In this document: positions 1 through 9,242 of the stretch, one piece after another | Numbering within the stretch: the stretch's first letter is position 1 | How the letters are laid out: every line of letters begins with the position of its first letter | Assembly: GCA_050117315.1 (NCBI GenBank) | Contig: JASFMY010000009.1 | Coordinates: 1 to 64,000 of the forward strand | Length of the DNA: 64,000 nucleotides | Reading direction: 5' to 3' | From: JANQIV01 sp050117315 | Lineage (GTDB): Bacteria > Bacteroidota > Ignavibacteria > Ignavibacteriales > Melioribacteraceae | Program-made: the position numbers and the translations under genes | The notes under the pieces: generated by a model | The model's input: the letters and a program-made list of their open reading frames with translations, nothing else | Database searches by the model: none | Told to the model about the DNA's origin: nothing

Positions 1-12
1 TTTTCATTTTTT

Positions 13-55
13 GTCCTGTTTTTGGTTGACTTTTTTTGTCAACCTATTTCAGGAC
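13..55. repeat. small palindromic hairpin at window edge
   Basis: Nested inverted arms: GTCCTG (13-18) pairs with CAGGAC (50-55), and GGTTGAC (24-30) pairs with GTCAACC (38-44) around a T-rich loop. It lies in gene-free DNA left of the IS630 element. It could be a terminator of a gene on the minus strand or one end of a dispersed palindromic repeat; the sequence does not decide. Confidence 0.5.
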
Positions 56-207
56 TATACATCCATTTTTATAAATTAGATTCCCGCTTAATACGTGCGG
101 GAATGACATAGTATAAGTTAATTGTAGTTTCCGGCTTAAAGTCTGCCCGTAATGTGTTAATACGGGGATTACCGGAATGTCAATACAGAATTGACATGAC
201 ACTAGTA

Positions 208-1386
208 TAGCAACAAAATAATTATGGTTCATAGTATTTAGATAACTTATTATCAGCATCCTGTTTTGTGAAAGTCCAATAAATTTTCTTTTTCATTTTG
301 TTTCTCTCTTTTAGCCATGGTCTAAGCCGTTGTTTTAGTTTTTTTTCATTTCCAATTCTTTTGCCTAAACATTCTCGCTCCATTATTTCTATTTCTGCCA
401 TATTGAGCCAACTGCCATGTTTCGGAGTGTAGCAAAAAGTGATTTTTTCTAAAATCTCTTTGGCTTCTTCTTCTGAGAAGGTCTCGTAAAATGACTTTTC
501 AAAGTGTGTATTTAGATTATCTAAAACCAATCGTATCTCAGTAGCTTCGTTATATTTATTCTTTACTAATCCTTTGACAAATCGGGCAAAGTCGTTTTTC
601 TTTCTCGTTTTGGTAACTTTTATTGTGCGTTTTCCTGCTTTGGGCTCAACAGCTACAAATATATTTCTCGTTCCATTTCGTTTATATTCATAGTCGTGTT
701 TTGCATGATGACCGGGTCGCATTGTAATCGGGCTTCTGATTTCTTCAATAAGTTGTTTACTCTTTTCATCTATACAAACCACCGGAGGTTTTGCATCGTA
801 TGGTTCTTCATACAAGTCTAACAAATTATACATTCGTTTTCTATACTCCGATGTTATTACCGCGATACACCACATCTTTTTTAGCCAAGGTTTACATTTG
901 TTTTTTTAGTATCAACCGTATGCTTTCACGGTTAATTGTTTTCAGTCCTTCTCGTTTCCTTGCCGTTTTTTCCAGCAATTCCAGTGTCCATCGCTCTCGA
1001 CCATCCGGTGCTCTGCTACATGCTAAGGCTATAATTTCTGCCTCTTATTTTTCTTCGGCTGTCCTGGTCGTTCCTTTTCTTTCATGGCTGATTTTTCTCC
1101 TTGTGCTAGATACTTCTGTTTTGTCCGGCTGACTGTATTTCGTCCTATATCTAAAAACTCAGCGATCTCTTTCGAGTATTTACCTTTATGCAGTAATAAA
1201 AGTATGTTTGCCCGATTTATTTCTCGCAATCTTCTTTTCCCTGTTTGCTTATATTTTCTTAAGTATTTTATTTCATCGGCGCTTAACTGAACTAATACTT
1301 TTTTCATCTTGTATGACCTTTCATCTAAATTTTTATCTTACTATGATAACTATTAGTTTTATCGCACTAAATTTATTTTGTTACTT
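208..1386 (-). mobile_element. IS630-family insertion sequence, about 1.18 kb
   Basis: The transposase lies between imperfect terminal inverted repeats. The left end reads TAGCAACAAAATAA (from 208) and the right end, on the minus strand, reads AAGTAACAAAATAA (from 1386). Both ends are flanked by TA (206-207 and 1387-1388), the dinucleotide target duplicated by IS630/Tc1-mariner elements. Size and a single transposase gene fit the family. The right edge abuts the 3' end of a SIR2-like pseudogene, so the insertion probably truncated or replaced the end of that gene. Confidence 0.75.
222..1307 (-). pseudogene. IS630-family DDE transposase, two frameshifts
   Basis: Transposase of the IS630 family, which cuts and pastes the element at TA dinucleotides. 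The N-terminal part (1307-1029) is a helix-turn-helix segment (KEIAEFLDIGRNTVSRTKQK). A middle segment in a second frame (IIALACSRAPDGRERWTLEL) and the C-terminal catalytic part in a third frame (about 906-222) complete the family pattern. The DDE residues appear intact: VVCIDEKS (first D), LVLDNLNTH (second D) and HGSWLNMAEIE (E). The second shift is in an A7 run near 905. IS630 members can use programmed frameshifting across one junction; two junctions make inactivation or sequencing error more likely. Confidence 0.8.
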
Positions 1387-2511
1387 TAATAGTCCGCCAA
1401 ACTTTTTTCATAATGTCTAAATGCTTGCTCATATCTTTGTAAAGTAGAAAATATGTGCCCACTAATAGAGTCTTTAGTCCAATCATTTTTTATATGTACC
1501 TTCTCCCACTCAGTAAAAAACTTTAATCTATTAAATTTATGATTCTCTTCCAATTTAGGTACGTTGATATCATATTCTTTCATTAGCATTTCTATTATTT
1601 TTGTAGTATCATAATCAAACAAAAAGATATTATGAGGATTTCTAGCTGATATTTTGGCAAATGGTGTTCCCATTGCATGCAAATACTCTTCTCTTTTTTT
1701 AGAAAATCACCATTTTTATCTCTTGGTACGTTTTCCAGATCGTGCCATGTATAATGTTTTTCTAGCTCATTATTATAGTTTATCCAAATTATTTTTTTAT
1801 CACTTTGAATAGTCCTTAGCATATGCCCGATGTCGAAATCATCATAGCCAGAGTAACCTACTACAACTAAATCGTGATTTTGCAAAATCGAATTAAAAAC
1901 ATATCTCTTTCCAAGCTCAAATTGCATTTCTTCTCCTGATTTTCCAACGGCTTCTAGTGTTGCTTCTATAGAATATCTTGAATCAAGCCACTCCTCACCT
2001 TCAAATTTTTTTAATGAACCGTGCAACTAAAGATTGGATAGGGATGTTTATCGGGAGAGTATTTCTTAAATTCATTGTCCGTGATAAAAGCAAAGTAATC
2101 AATATCTAAATTTTTGCATGCAAACTCTATTAGCATATCAAAATTTGTTGTGAATACCTTATGTCCTTGCTTAATAAGAGAAGCAAGAACATAATGATTT
2201 ATGTTTGGGACATTACAATCAGCTAAACAATTTAGAATATCCAGATTAGGGTCTACAGAATCATGTAAAATTTGCATCAATCCCTCAAACCTTAAGAAAT
2301 CCCCTTTGTTTTTCCTGTTGTATCTTTCTGAATCAGAAAGTTTCAATAAAGTTGTTTTAGTTTCTTCATCAGTTGCGATTTTGCTAATTATCCCTTCATT
2401 AAATGTCCTTCAAGACATCATATTTGATGGCGATGGTATTGATATCCCCGCACCTACTAGAAAAGCCAAAGGTTTTTCAGTACATAATAATTCATTGAGT
2501 ATTTGGATCAT
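1386..2511 (-). pseudogene. SIR2-like protein with TPR-like tail, broken gene
   Basis: Starts with ATG at 2511 and a Rossmann-type NAD-binding motif, AFLVGAGISIPSPS, typical of SIR2-like proteins. Further matches are VFTTNFDMLIE, LHGSL and VVVGYSGYDD, in the order seen in bacterial SIR2-like defence proteins. The C-terminus (STLQRYEQAFRHYEKSLADY) resembles a TPR helix pair. The frame is broken three times: an in-frame TGA at 2410-2412 after PSNMMS, a 1-base loss near 2026 before LHGSL, and a 1-base loss in an A7 run near 1700. The stop codon (1386-1388) is formed at the IS630 boundary, so the original C-terminus is probably lost. SIR2-like proteins of this kind act as NAD+-depleting effectors in several anti-phage systems; here that role is inference and the gene looks dead. 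Confidence 0.7.
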
Positions 2512-2921
2512 CTTCTTTTTTTTACACTTAAATACGTAACAGCTTTTTTTTATTATAAAATTATTATTATATCACATTAGCTTTATTATTAACCTGCAGA
2601 ATCACAGCAAAATTTTATTTATGTCCTGCAAAGTTCTTTATTATGTTGATTAGTAATTGCTTATTTTAAAATTTTTTAAGGATAAATTTTTTGTTTATTG
2701 CATGATATTATTCTATTTTTTCTGCTTTTTGATATAAACGATTGAAATACAAAACATGTAATACTTGTGAATTTATCAACTTAAATAAAGTGAGACGAAT
2801 GGCATTATCCAATTTTGGTGCTATGCATTAATTTTCTTATCGTATAGAGAGGTTGAAAGGAGGTCTATTAATAGGAGAAAGGAGATAGAATAAAGAATAC
2901 AGATTTTATTTTAGTATTTAG

Positions 2922-3006
2922 TTTTTATTTAGAACTCACCTAAATCCTCTCTTAAAAAGAGAGGACTTTATAGCAAAATCACAAAACCAATTTGCAACAA
3001 GTATAT
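2922..3006. repeat. palindromic MITE-like repeat, family A, degenerate copy
   Basis: The right half matches the intact copies at 18901-19014 and 36305-36452: an inner hairpin (CCTCTCTTAAAAAGAGAGG, 2946-2964) followed by an arm ending CAAAACCAATTTGCAACAAG. The left arm is eroded. It lies in gene-free DNA. Confidence 0.65.
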
Positions 3007-3060
3007 ATAATTTTTCAAATTATTGAATTCTCTCATACCTATGCGGAACGATTGCTTACA

Positions 3061-3478
3061 TTCACAGGATAACAATTACGTTTATATAATAGGTTCTACC
3101 GCAGCAGAATAACTGTAAAATTTGCGGGATGGATTATTTCCGTCCGGAATGACGGATTGAATTGATAGAACAACAACAAATATCACAAAATAACAATTGC
3201 ATTTACAGGATAACTTTTGCATCGGCAGGATGGCAAATTACATTGAAGGAATAACAAGAAATTCAACAGAATGGCAAAAAATATCGCAGAATAACAACCG
3301 AATTTATAGAATAAAGATTGCAATAGCAGAATGACAATTTACATTGACAGAATAGCAAAAAATTCGACAGAATGGCAAAAGACTTTACAGAATGACAATT
3401 GCAACGGCGAAACGGCAATTTACATTAACGAAATGACGATTTACAACGGCGAAATGGAAGCTTACATTGACAAATGGT
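3061..3478. repeat. degenerate tandem array, about 20-bp period, about 21 units
   Basis: About 21 consecutive 20- or 21-bp units can be aligned around a core like CAGAATGACAA (for example ACAGAATGGCAAAA, GCAGAATAACAACC, GCAGAATGACAATT, ACAGAATGACAATT). The units differ at many positions, there are no unique spacers, and stops occur in all frames except near the right end. Function unknown. The remainder of the gene-free stretch 2512-3822 holds the family A repeat and the hairpin at 3599-3676, and nothing else I recognise. Confidence 0.75.
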
Positions 3479-3598
3479 AGTGTCCTGAAAAAACTTTACA
3501 GTCGGTTTAGAAATTACTTATAATTATTTACACCGGAATTTATTAATTCTAATTTTATTTTACAACCGAGAGGTTTGTTGCGTTGATGAAAGGTTAAT

Positions 3599-3676
3599 CC
3601 GTCACTGAGTGCCTGTCCACCGTAGTTATACGAAGGTGGGCCTGCCCGCCTGTACTTTGGCGTGGGTCAGTGACGG
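3599..3676. repeat. palindromic repeat with GC-rich centre
   Basis: Perfect 10-bp arms CCGTCACTGA (3599-3608) and TCAGTGACGG (3667-3676) enclose a GC-rich centre (GGGCCTGCCCGCC) of the same flavour as the inserts in the palindromic elements at 36305-36452 and 43187-43369. Non-coding. Confidence 0.6.
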
Positions 3677-3822
3677 CAGTAAATTGGCGATAGATTCTGT
3701 CCAAGCTTTTTGATTTGTTTCCACAAAAGGCGTATAAACTCTTGAAACGTATCATTTCCCCAAAAGTAATTTTTTAGTTTGGCAAAAGGATAGCCGGTCA
3801 GCTTTTACGGTTTAAGAAATTA

Positions 3823-5802
3823 TTATTGCAGGGATTTCAATAAATTGATATTTCTGCTTTCGCCGGCGACAACAAGTGTGTCATCTTCGTTAAAAATGTA
3901 ATCGGGGTTGGGGATGGCTTTTATTTTTTCTTCTTTCCCTTCCAATGTTTTTATCGATAAAACATCAACGCCGTGGTTACGCCTGATGTTTAGTTCACGT
4001 ATTGATTTCCCGATAAACGATTTTGGCGGAGCAATTTCAGCAATTGAATATCCTTCCAGGAATTGAACGTTTACTTCATCTTCTTTCATGCTGATGCTGC
4101 TTGCAAGGCTCGACGCTATTTCTCTTCTTTCAATTTCTTTCTGGTATGCATCCCTTATATCTTTCGGCCATACCATGCCTATAATTTTTCTGTTTGCTTC
4201 ATTTTCGACTACGGGTAATCCCTCAAGGTCGTATCTTAACATTTTGTCCAATGCCGTTTGTGCATTGTCATCCTCTGTTACTGCTTCAAGATTTGTATTC
4301 ATAATATCCGCAGCAATCAAAACATTTTGCAGTGAATCTTTTTCGAAAAGATGATCTTTAATTGTATCGATGGAAATAATTCCCTTTACTTTGCTGTTTC
4401 TGTCAATAACAGGAAATTCAGGACCGCGTCCCCGTATTACTTTGTTCACAACATTGCTGAAATTATCCGTGATAGAAATTAAATCGCAGTCCTTTTTATA
4501 AACATCTTTTACAAAAATTGAATTCATTACATTTACATCGGAACCTTCTTTAATCTGAATATTGCGCAACAAAAGTTTTAAAGTATAGATTGATTCGCGA
4601 GATAACCGCGATGATAAAATTGTGCTGATAATACAAGTAATCATCAACGGGAGAATGATGTTATAATCATTGGTTAATTCGAAAACGATTATAATTGCTG
4701 TTATCGGAGCCCGGGTTGTACCCGCTACTAGTCCACCCATCGCAACAAGAGCATAAGCGCCGGGTGATGCGGTAATATCGGGGAAATATGAATGAACAAA
4801 ATACCCGAAGAAAGCACCGAGAGTAGCGCCCATAAAAAGCGAAGGCGCAAAAATACCGCCGGATCCTCCCGAGCCAAGCGTAAGTGACGTAGCAAATATT
4901 TTTACAAAAATCAAAATAAGCGCGACATACCAGATAAGATTACCGTGGAGCGCATTATTAATAGTATCGTAACCTACACCCATAACCTGCGGGAATACCA
5001 GCGCGGTAATGCCTATACAGAGTCCGCCGATAATCGGTTTTAAGTATTCGGGGAAATTAAATTTATTGTCAAAAAAATCTTCCGAGAAATATAAAACTTT
5101 GATAAACGCCCATGACGCCAGTCCGCTTAATGCCCCGAGTATAAAATAGAAACCAATTTCAGTGGGTGAAACATATTCGTAATCGGGAACTTGAAAAGCA
5201 GCAAAGTTGCCTTCAAACATGTGGGATATAACCGTTGCCATTACGGATGAGATAACGATCGGAGAAAATTGTGCAACCGCAAAATCCATTAAAATAATTT
5301 CAACTGCAAAAAGAGCGCCTGCAATCGGGGCGTTGAATGCCGCGGCTATACCCGCAGCAGCTCCGCATCCCACAAGGGTTTTCATCCTGTTGGTCGGAAC
5401 TTTAAAGAATTGTCCGACTGTCGATCCCAAGCTCGAGCCGATTTGAATAATAGGTCCTTCACGTCCAACCGATCCGCCGGTTCCTATTGTTATCGCGGAA
5501 GCAAGAGCTTTAATCAGTGCAACCCGCGGGCGTATTCTTCCGCCCTTCATTAAAATTGCCTGCATTACTTCCGGAACACCGTGCCCTTTTGCTTCAGGGG
5601 CAAAGAAATAAATCAGAGGGCCGACTATTAATCCGCCGATAATGGGAATTAATATTTTTACATACCATGGCGCCGCGATAATATTTTCGAGCAATGTTCC
5701 TATGCCGGGGAAAGAAAGATGGGAGATGCCTTCAATTAAAGCACGTATGCCTATTGCAGCAAAGCCTGCAAAGATACCGATGATTATCGCTACAATAATC
5801 AT
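3823..5802 (-). CDS. ClC-family chloride channel/antiporter with CBS pair and TrkA-C domain
   Basis: Integral membrane ClC protein that conducts Cl- or exchanges Cl- for H+. Signature loops are visible: GHGVPE (residues 73-78), GREGP (113-117, carrying the gating glutamate) and GGIFAPS (315-321), within a helix-rich region of about 400 residues. Two CBS modules follow (about 420-480 and 485-550), then a C-terminal RCK/TrkA-C-like domain (about 575-655, IGKSIRELNIRRNHGVDVL). These cytosolic parts probably sense ligands. The coordinates use the first ATG, but 26 upstream codons (to 5880) read KLTEHTF just before that Met, as in relatives. The true start may therefore be an ATT at 5880 with AGGGA five bases upstream. 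The gene stands alone, followed only by repeats. Confidence 0.93.
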   Translation of the reverse strand: MIIVAIIIGIFAGFAAIGIRALIEGISHLSFPGIGTLLENIIAAPWYVKILIPIIGGLIVGPLIYFFAPEAKGHGVPEVMQAILMKGGRIRPRVALIKALASAITIGTGGSVGREGPIIQIGSSLGSTVGQFFKVPTNRMKTLVGCGAAAGIAAAFNAPIAGALFAVEIILMDFAVAQFSPIVISSVMATVISHMFEGNFAAFQVPDYEYVSPTEIGFYFILGALSGLASWAFIKVLYFSEDFFDNKFNFPEYLKPIIGGLCIGITALVFPQVMGVGYDTINNALHGNLIWYVALILIFVKIFATSLTLGSGGSGGIFAPSLFMGATLGAFFGYFVHSYFPDITASPGAYALVAMGGLVAGTTRAPITAIIIVFELTNDYNIILPLMITCIISTILSSRLSRESIYTLKLLLRNIQIKEGSDVNVMNSIFVKDVYKKDCDLISITDNFSNVVNKVIRGRGPEFPVIDRNSKVKGIISIDTIKDHLFEKDSLQNVLIAADIMNTNLEAVTEDDNAQTALDKMLRYDLEGLPVVENEANRKIIGMVWPKDIRDAYQKEIERREIASSLASSISMKEDEVNVQFLEGYSIAEIAPPKSFIGKSIRELNIRRNHGVDVLSIKTLEGKEEKIKAIPNPDYIFNEDDTLVVAGESRNINLLKSLQ

Positions 5803-6034
5803 AAACGTATGCTCGGTAAGCTTTGCTTTTTCTATAAAGTTTGAAGCGTGACTTGAGAGTTTTTTTATAATATTGCTAATGATTATCCCTGTTTATAAGT
5901 TATGCAAAATAATTAGAGATTTCGTTTTTCCCAAAAGACGGTAGCCCTGAAGATTTATAAAAGTTTTTCTCGCTCATTTTTTAGTCCTTTCTTCGTGTTG
6001 CTAAAGTTTTTGTTTCACGAAGTTTTTCGAAGGT

Positions 6035-7510
6035 TTATTCTGTATAATGTTTAATAACTTTTTTAATTGCTTCTTCACAGACCTTGCAGAACGGTATATC
6101 GCTTTTGGAGAACATTAAACAATCCAGCATTGGCCTGTAAACTCCCTCGGACACATAACCGGCTCCTTCGAAAGCGCCCACTTTACCGTAATGTTCCTGT
6201 GCTTTCATGTATTCATCAACCCTTTTTGAGCGTTCACGATCGCGTTTATCGTAATCCAATTCCGCAGCTTTTATCTCTTCTTTCGAGGCATTCTCTCTTT
6301 TAAGTTTTGCTATATTGTCGTTCAATTTTCTGCGCAACGCTTGCCATTTGTAATCTGTTGAATCGTATTCCTCTTTACCCCAGGGAGTAGGAATTTCAAT
6401 TCCCGGCGAAAGCAAGTGTTTCCATTTTATATTTTTTTTATCAAGCAGACGCGTGATATTAGGTTCAACGGGTTCAATACCGGCAGGATAAAAATCATTA
6501 TACGCTATTGACGAAGTGTAATATTCATCGGCTAACCCGGCAAACGAATGTCCGAATTCGTGAACAAACAAATATTTTTGAAACTGGTTGTCGGCTGTGA
6601 ACGTACAGTAAAAATTATAAATACCGCCGCCGCCGTAACGTTTGTGATTTACCATTATATACAAAGCGTCGTAAGAGACGTGTGCTGCAATGTCTCTCAA
6701 AGCTTTGTTGTCTTCAGTCAGCAAATATCTTTCCGAACCCATAGAATTAAAGGTTGAACTCAATGCGGTGTTTTTATAAATATTTGCACGCGGTTCGTCA
6801 ACGCCGCTTTCTTCCGAAGGTTTTAACACTCCGTAAATATTGAATTTATCTTTCTCCGACTTATACGGCTCAACTTCAAAAAAATACTTTGTGAATTTTT
6901 CAACGTCTTCCTTGAATTTAGTTTCTTCTTCGGCTGTGTAACCGTCGCCGATAATCGCGATGTCAACCTTTGTGTGGGGATCGCCGCTGTAATGTGATTT
7001 ATAAACTTTAACATCGTTATCCGTAAAATTTTGCCTGCTGATCATTATATCCGCCGGGTCGATTTCGGTTGACCAGATTTCGTTGAGTTTATTGTATTTA
7101 TCTCTTTTGCTTAATGTGAATTTAATTTTCTTTTTGGGGTAAGGAATAATCGCCGATTCGTGAAATGCCTTTATCACCCCGTCAATTGCAGGACCGCTTA
7201 ACCGGTATTCTTTGAAATAGCTGTCGAACCCTTTTGAATAAATTAGTTCGCCCGATTCTGCATCATAAATTTTGTGGTAGTAAGCACCGTTGTTGAAGTT
7301 ATCAATCAGTTTTGTTAAGCTGCCGGCCCAGGTGCCGTACTTGTAAATCTTATCAATTGATATAATTTCTGTTTTTGCATCGCCGGTGTGGTGATAATCG
7401 ATGCGCATTGTGTGGTCTTCAAAATAATCTTCAAATTTAATCCCTTGTGCCATAACGAAACTTGATATTGTAAAAAATGTTAAAATAAATAATATTTTTG
7501 GATAGTTCAT
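6035..7510 (-). CDS. secreted M64-family zinc peptidase
   Basis: 491 aa with a signal peptide (MNYPKILFILTFFTISSFVMAQ) and an N-terminal M64 domain. The catalytic domain includes VDIAIIGDGYTAEE (182-195) and the zinc motif HEFGHSFAGLADEY (317-330). That is the HExxHxxxGxxDE pattern of peptidase family M64, related to IgA-cleaving peptidases of gut bacteria. Expected location is periplasmic or outer-surface; no sorting domain is visible at the C-terminus, which ends in a Cys-containing segment (CLMFSKSDIPFCKVCEEAI). Starts at an ATG with a weak ribosome binding site. It is a single gene, divergent from the M23 gene at 7755. Substrate is unknown. Confidence 0.88.
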   Translation of the reverse strand: MNYPKILFILTFFTISSFVMAQGIKFEDYFEDHTMRIDYHHTGDAKTEIISIDKIYKYGTWAGSLTKLIDNFNNGAYYHKIYDAESGELIYSKGFDSYFKEYRLSGPAIDGVIKAFHESAIIPYPKKKIKFTLSKRDKYNKLNEIWSTEIDPADIMISRQNFTDNDVKVYKSHYSGDPHTKVDIAIIGDGYTAEEETKFKEDVEKFTKYFFEVEPYKSEKDKFNIYGVLKPSEESGVDEPRANIYKNTALSSTFNSMGSERYLLTEDNKALRDIAAHVSYDALYIMVNHKRYGGGGIYNFYCTFTADNQFQKYLFVHEFGHSFAGLADEYYTSSIAYNDFYPAGIEPVEPNITRLLDKKNIKWKHLLSPGIEIPTPWGKEEYDSTDYKWQALRRKLNDNIAKLKRENASKEEIKAAELDYDKRDRERSKRVDEYMKAQEHYGKVGAFEGAGYVSEGVYRPMLDCLMFSKSDIPFCKVCEEAIKKVIKHYTE

Positions 7511-7754
7511 TTTTTTACTCTGATTTGTTCAAGTTTTTGTATTGTTAAAAATAAATAATTCGTTACACAATTTTATCATTCTTTAACTTATTTCTTAAAT
7601 AAAAAATCGACAAATTGCGATATAGTTTGTATAAAAATTTGTTAATAAGAGTGAAACGAAGTGATCAAAAACATATAGATTACCAGCCGTGGCGGCATAC
7701 AGGCTTCGTTGTGAACTCCTCATTTTAGATGTTATATAATTCCGGGATAAAATT

Positions 7755-8606
7755 ATGAATAAAACTCTCATATCAATTGTACTTTCCTTTGTTTTTATAA
7801 ACCTGTTATCGGCTCAAAGTCTGCAACTGTTCGGCGAGGCAAAACCCGGCACGGTTATGTTCGGCATAGCAGAAGATGCACAACAGGTAATGCTTGATGA
7901 AAAGATTCTGCAGCTTGACGGAAAAGGTATATTTACACTGGGTTTTGACAGGGATGCCAAGGGTAAACATTTTCTAAAAGTAAAGTATAACAACGGCGAT
8001 GTTGAAGTAAAAACCTTGCAACTAGAGAAAAGAAAATATAAAGTTCAGCGTATTAATAATATGGATCAAAACAAAGTAACACCTCCGTCGGACCAAATGA
8101 ATAGAATTGTAAGAGAAAGAAATGAATATAATGCTGCAAAAAAAGAAATCGGCAAAATTGATTCAGCAATGTTTGATAACGGTTTTACACGCCCGGTAAA
8201 AGGCGGCAGGATAACCGGGGTGTTCGGAAGCCAAAGGATTTTAAACGGTACGCCTAAAAGTCCCCACAACGGTTTGGATATAGCCAACCCGCGCGGCACT
8301 CCTGTTTATGCTATGGCGGATGGAAATGTAATTTTTATTGCCGATACTTTTTATTATGCCGGAAGTTTTGTGCTGATAGACCACGGGCAGGGCTTAACAA
8401 GCCGTTATCTTCATTTAAGCAAAAAAGACGTTAAACCCGGCGACTATGTTAAAAAAGGGCAGAAGATAGGCGAGATTGGATCAACGGGAAGATCAACAGG
8501 ACCGCACTTGCACTGGAGCATTCAATGGTATGATAAAAGAATTGATCCGCAGTCAATACTTGATGTTGACTTTTCTTATTCGGAAAAATACAGCGATAAC
8601 TTATGA
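7755..8606 (+). CDS. M23-family (LytM-like) cell-wall peptidase
   Basis: 283 aa with a signal peptide (residues 1-20, ending LLSAQ), a small beta-rich N-terminal domain, and a C-terminal peptidase_M23 domain. The zinc ligands are visible: H171 and D175 in SPHNGLDIA, and HLH at 251-253 in GPHLHWS. All catalytic positions are kept, so it is probably an active endopeptidase acting on peptidoglycan cross-links in the periplasm, rather than an EnvC/NlpD-type activator. Its stop overlaps the next gene by 4 bases (ATGA), making it the first gene of a three-gene operon. Confidence 0.9.
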   Translation: MNKTLISIVLSFVFINLLSAQSLQLFGEAKPGTVMFGIAEDAQQVMLDEKILQLDGKGIFTLGFDRDAKGKHFLKVKYNNGDVEVKTLQLEKRKYKVQRINNMDQNKVTPPSDQMNRIVRERNEYNAAKKEIGKIDSAMFDNGFTRPVKGGRITGVFGSQRILNGTPKSPHNGLDIANPRGTPVYAMADGNVIFIADTFYYAGSFVLIDHGQGLTSRYLHLSKKDVKPGDYVKKGQKIGEIGSTGRSTGPHLHWSIQWYDKRIDPQSILDVDFSYSEKYSDNL

Positions 8607-9241
8607 GCAACAACAAAATTTATCTTGCTGTAGAATTTACTGTGTTGTTTATTTTACTGCCGGTAATCCCGTTTCTTGAATTATTCCCCATGCCTAAAAT
8701 ACCCGCACTAATTGCAATGACACTTTTCTGCTTGTTTGTTTTGCTGGCAGATAAATCATTTGATAGAAAAATTTTGTGGAATCCAAAAGTATTTAAACAG
8801 TTTGTAAAAAAAATATTGATTAGGTTTGTTCCGGCAGCAGTTGCTTTAACGGCATTAACGTTTATTATCCGGCCGGAAAATATATTTATCTTTCCGCGTG
8901 AAAGAATTCTTATTTGGGCAATGGTAATGGTTCTTTATCCTATTTTATCGGCTTACCCGCAGGAACTTGTATACAGAACCTTTTTATTTCACCGGTATAG
9001 AAAATTATTCACAAGCGAGAATGTTAAAATAGCCATAAGCGCATTATCATTTTCTTTTCTTCATATTATTTTTGATAATTATGTTGCGGTTATCCTTTCT
9101 TTAATAGGCGGATACCTGTTTACCATAACATACCGCAAAAGCAATTCATTATTTACGGCAGCTTTTGAACATGCTGTTTACGGCTGTTTTGTTTTTACCG
9201 TTGGCTTGGGCAATTATTTTTATGAAGGGAGACCCGGATAA
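8603..9241 (+). CDS. CPBP-family intramembrane protease homologue
   Basis: 212 aa, strongly hydrophobic with about six membrane segments. It carries the three motifs of the CAAX-protease/bacteriocin-processing (CPBP, ABI) family: QELVYR (120-125), FSFLH (150-154) and EHAVYG (189-194). The first motif is normally EExxxR; here the first Glu is Gln. The second Glu, the usual catalytic one, is kept. Family members cleave within membranes or only bind peptides; the substrate cannot be told. It overlaps the M23 gene by 4 bases and is followed one base later by the patatin-Omp85 gene. Confidence 0.8.
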   Translation: MSNNKIYLAVEFTVLFILLPVIPFLELFPMPKIPALIAMTLFCLFVLLADKSFDRKILWNPKVFKQFVKKILIRFVPAAVALTALTFIIRPENIFIFPRERILIWAMVMVLYPILSAYPQELVYRTFLFHRYRKLFTSENVKIAISALSFSFLHIIFDNYVAVILSLIGGYLFTITYRKSNSLFTAAFEHAVYGCFVFTVGLGNYFYEGRPG

Positions 9242-9242
9242 A

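Noticed and set aside
791..1420. Small plus-strand open frames within the IS630 element
   Set aside because: They are hydrophobic mirror frames of the transposase, which has clear DDE motifs on the minus strand.
3061..3478. CRISPR array
   Set aside because: Units of 20-21 bp vary throughout, there are no constant repeats separated by unique spacers of similar size, and no cas gene is in the window.
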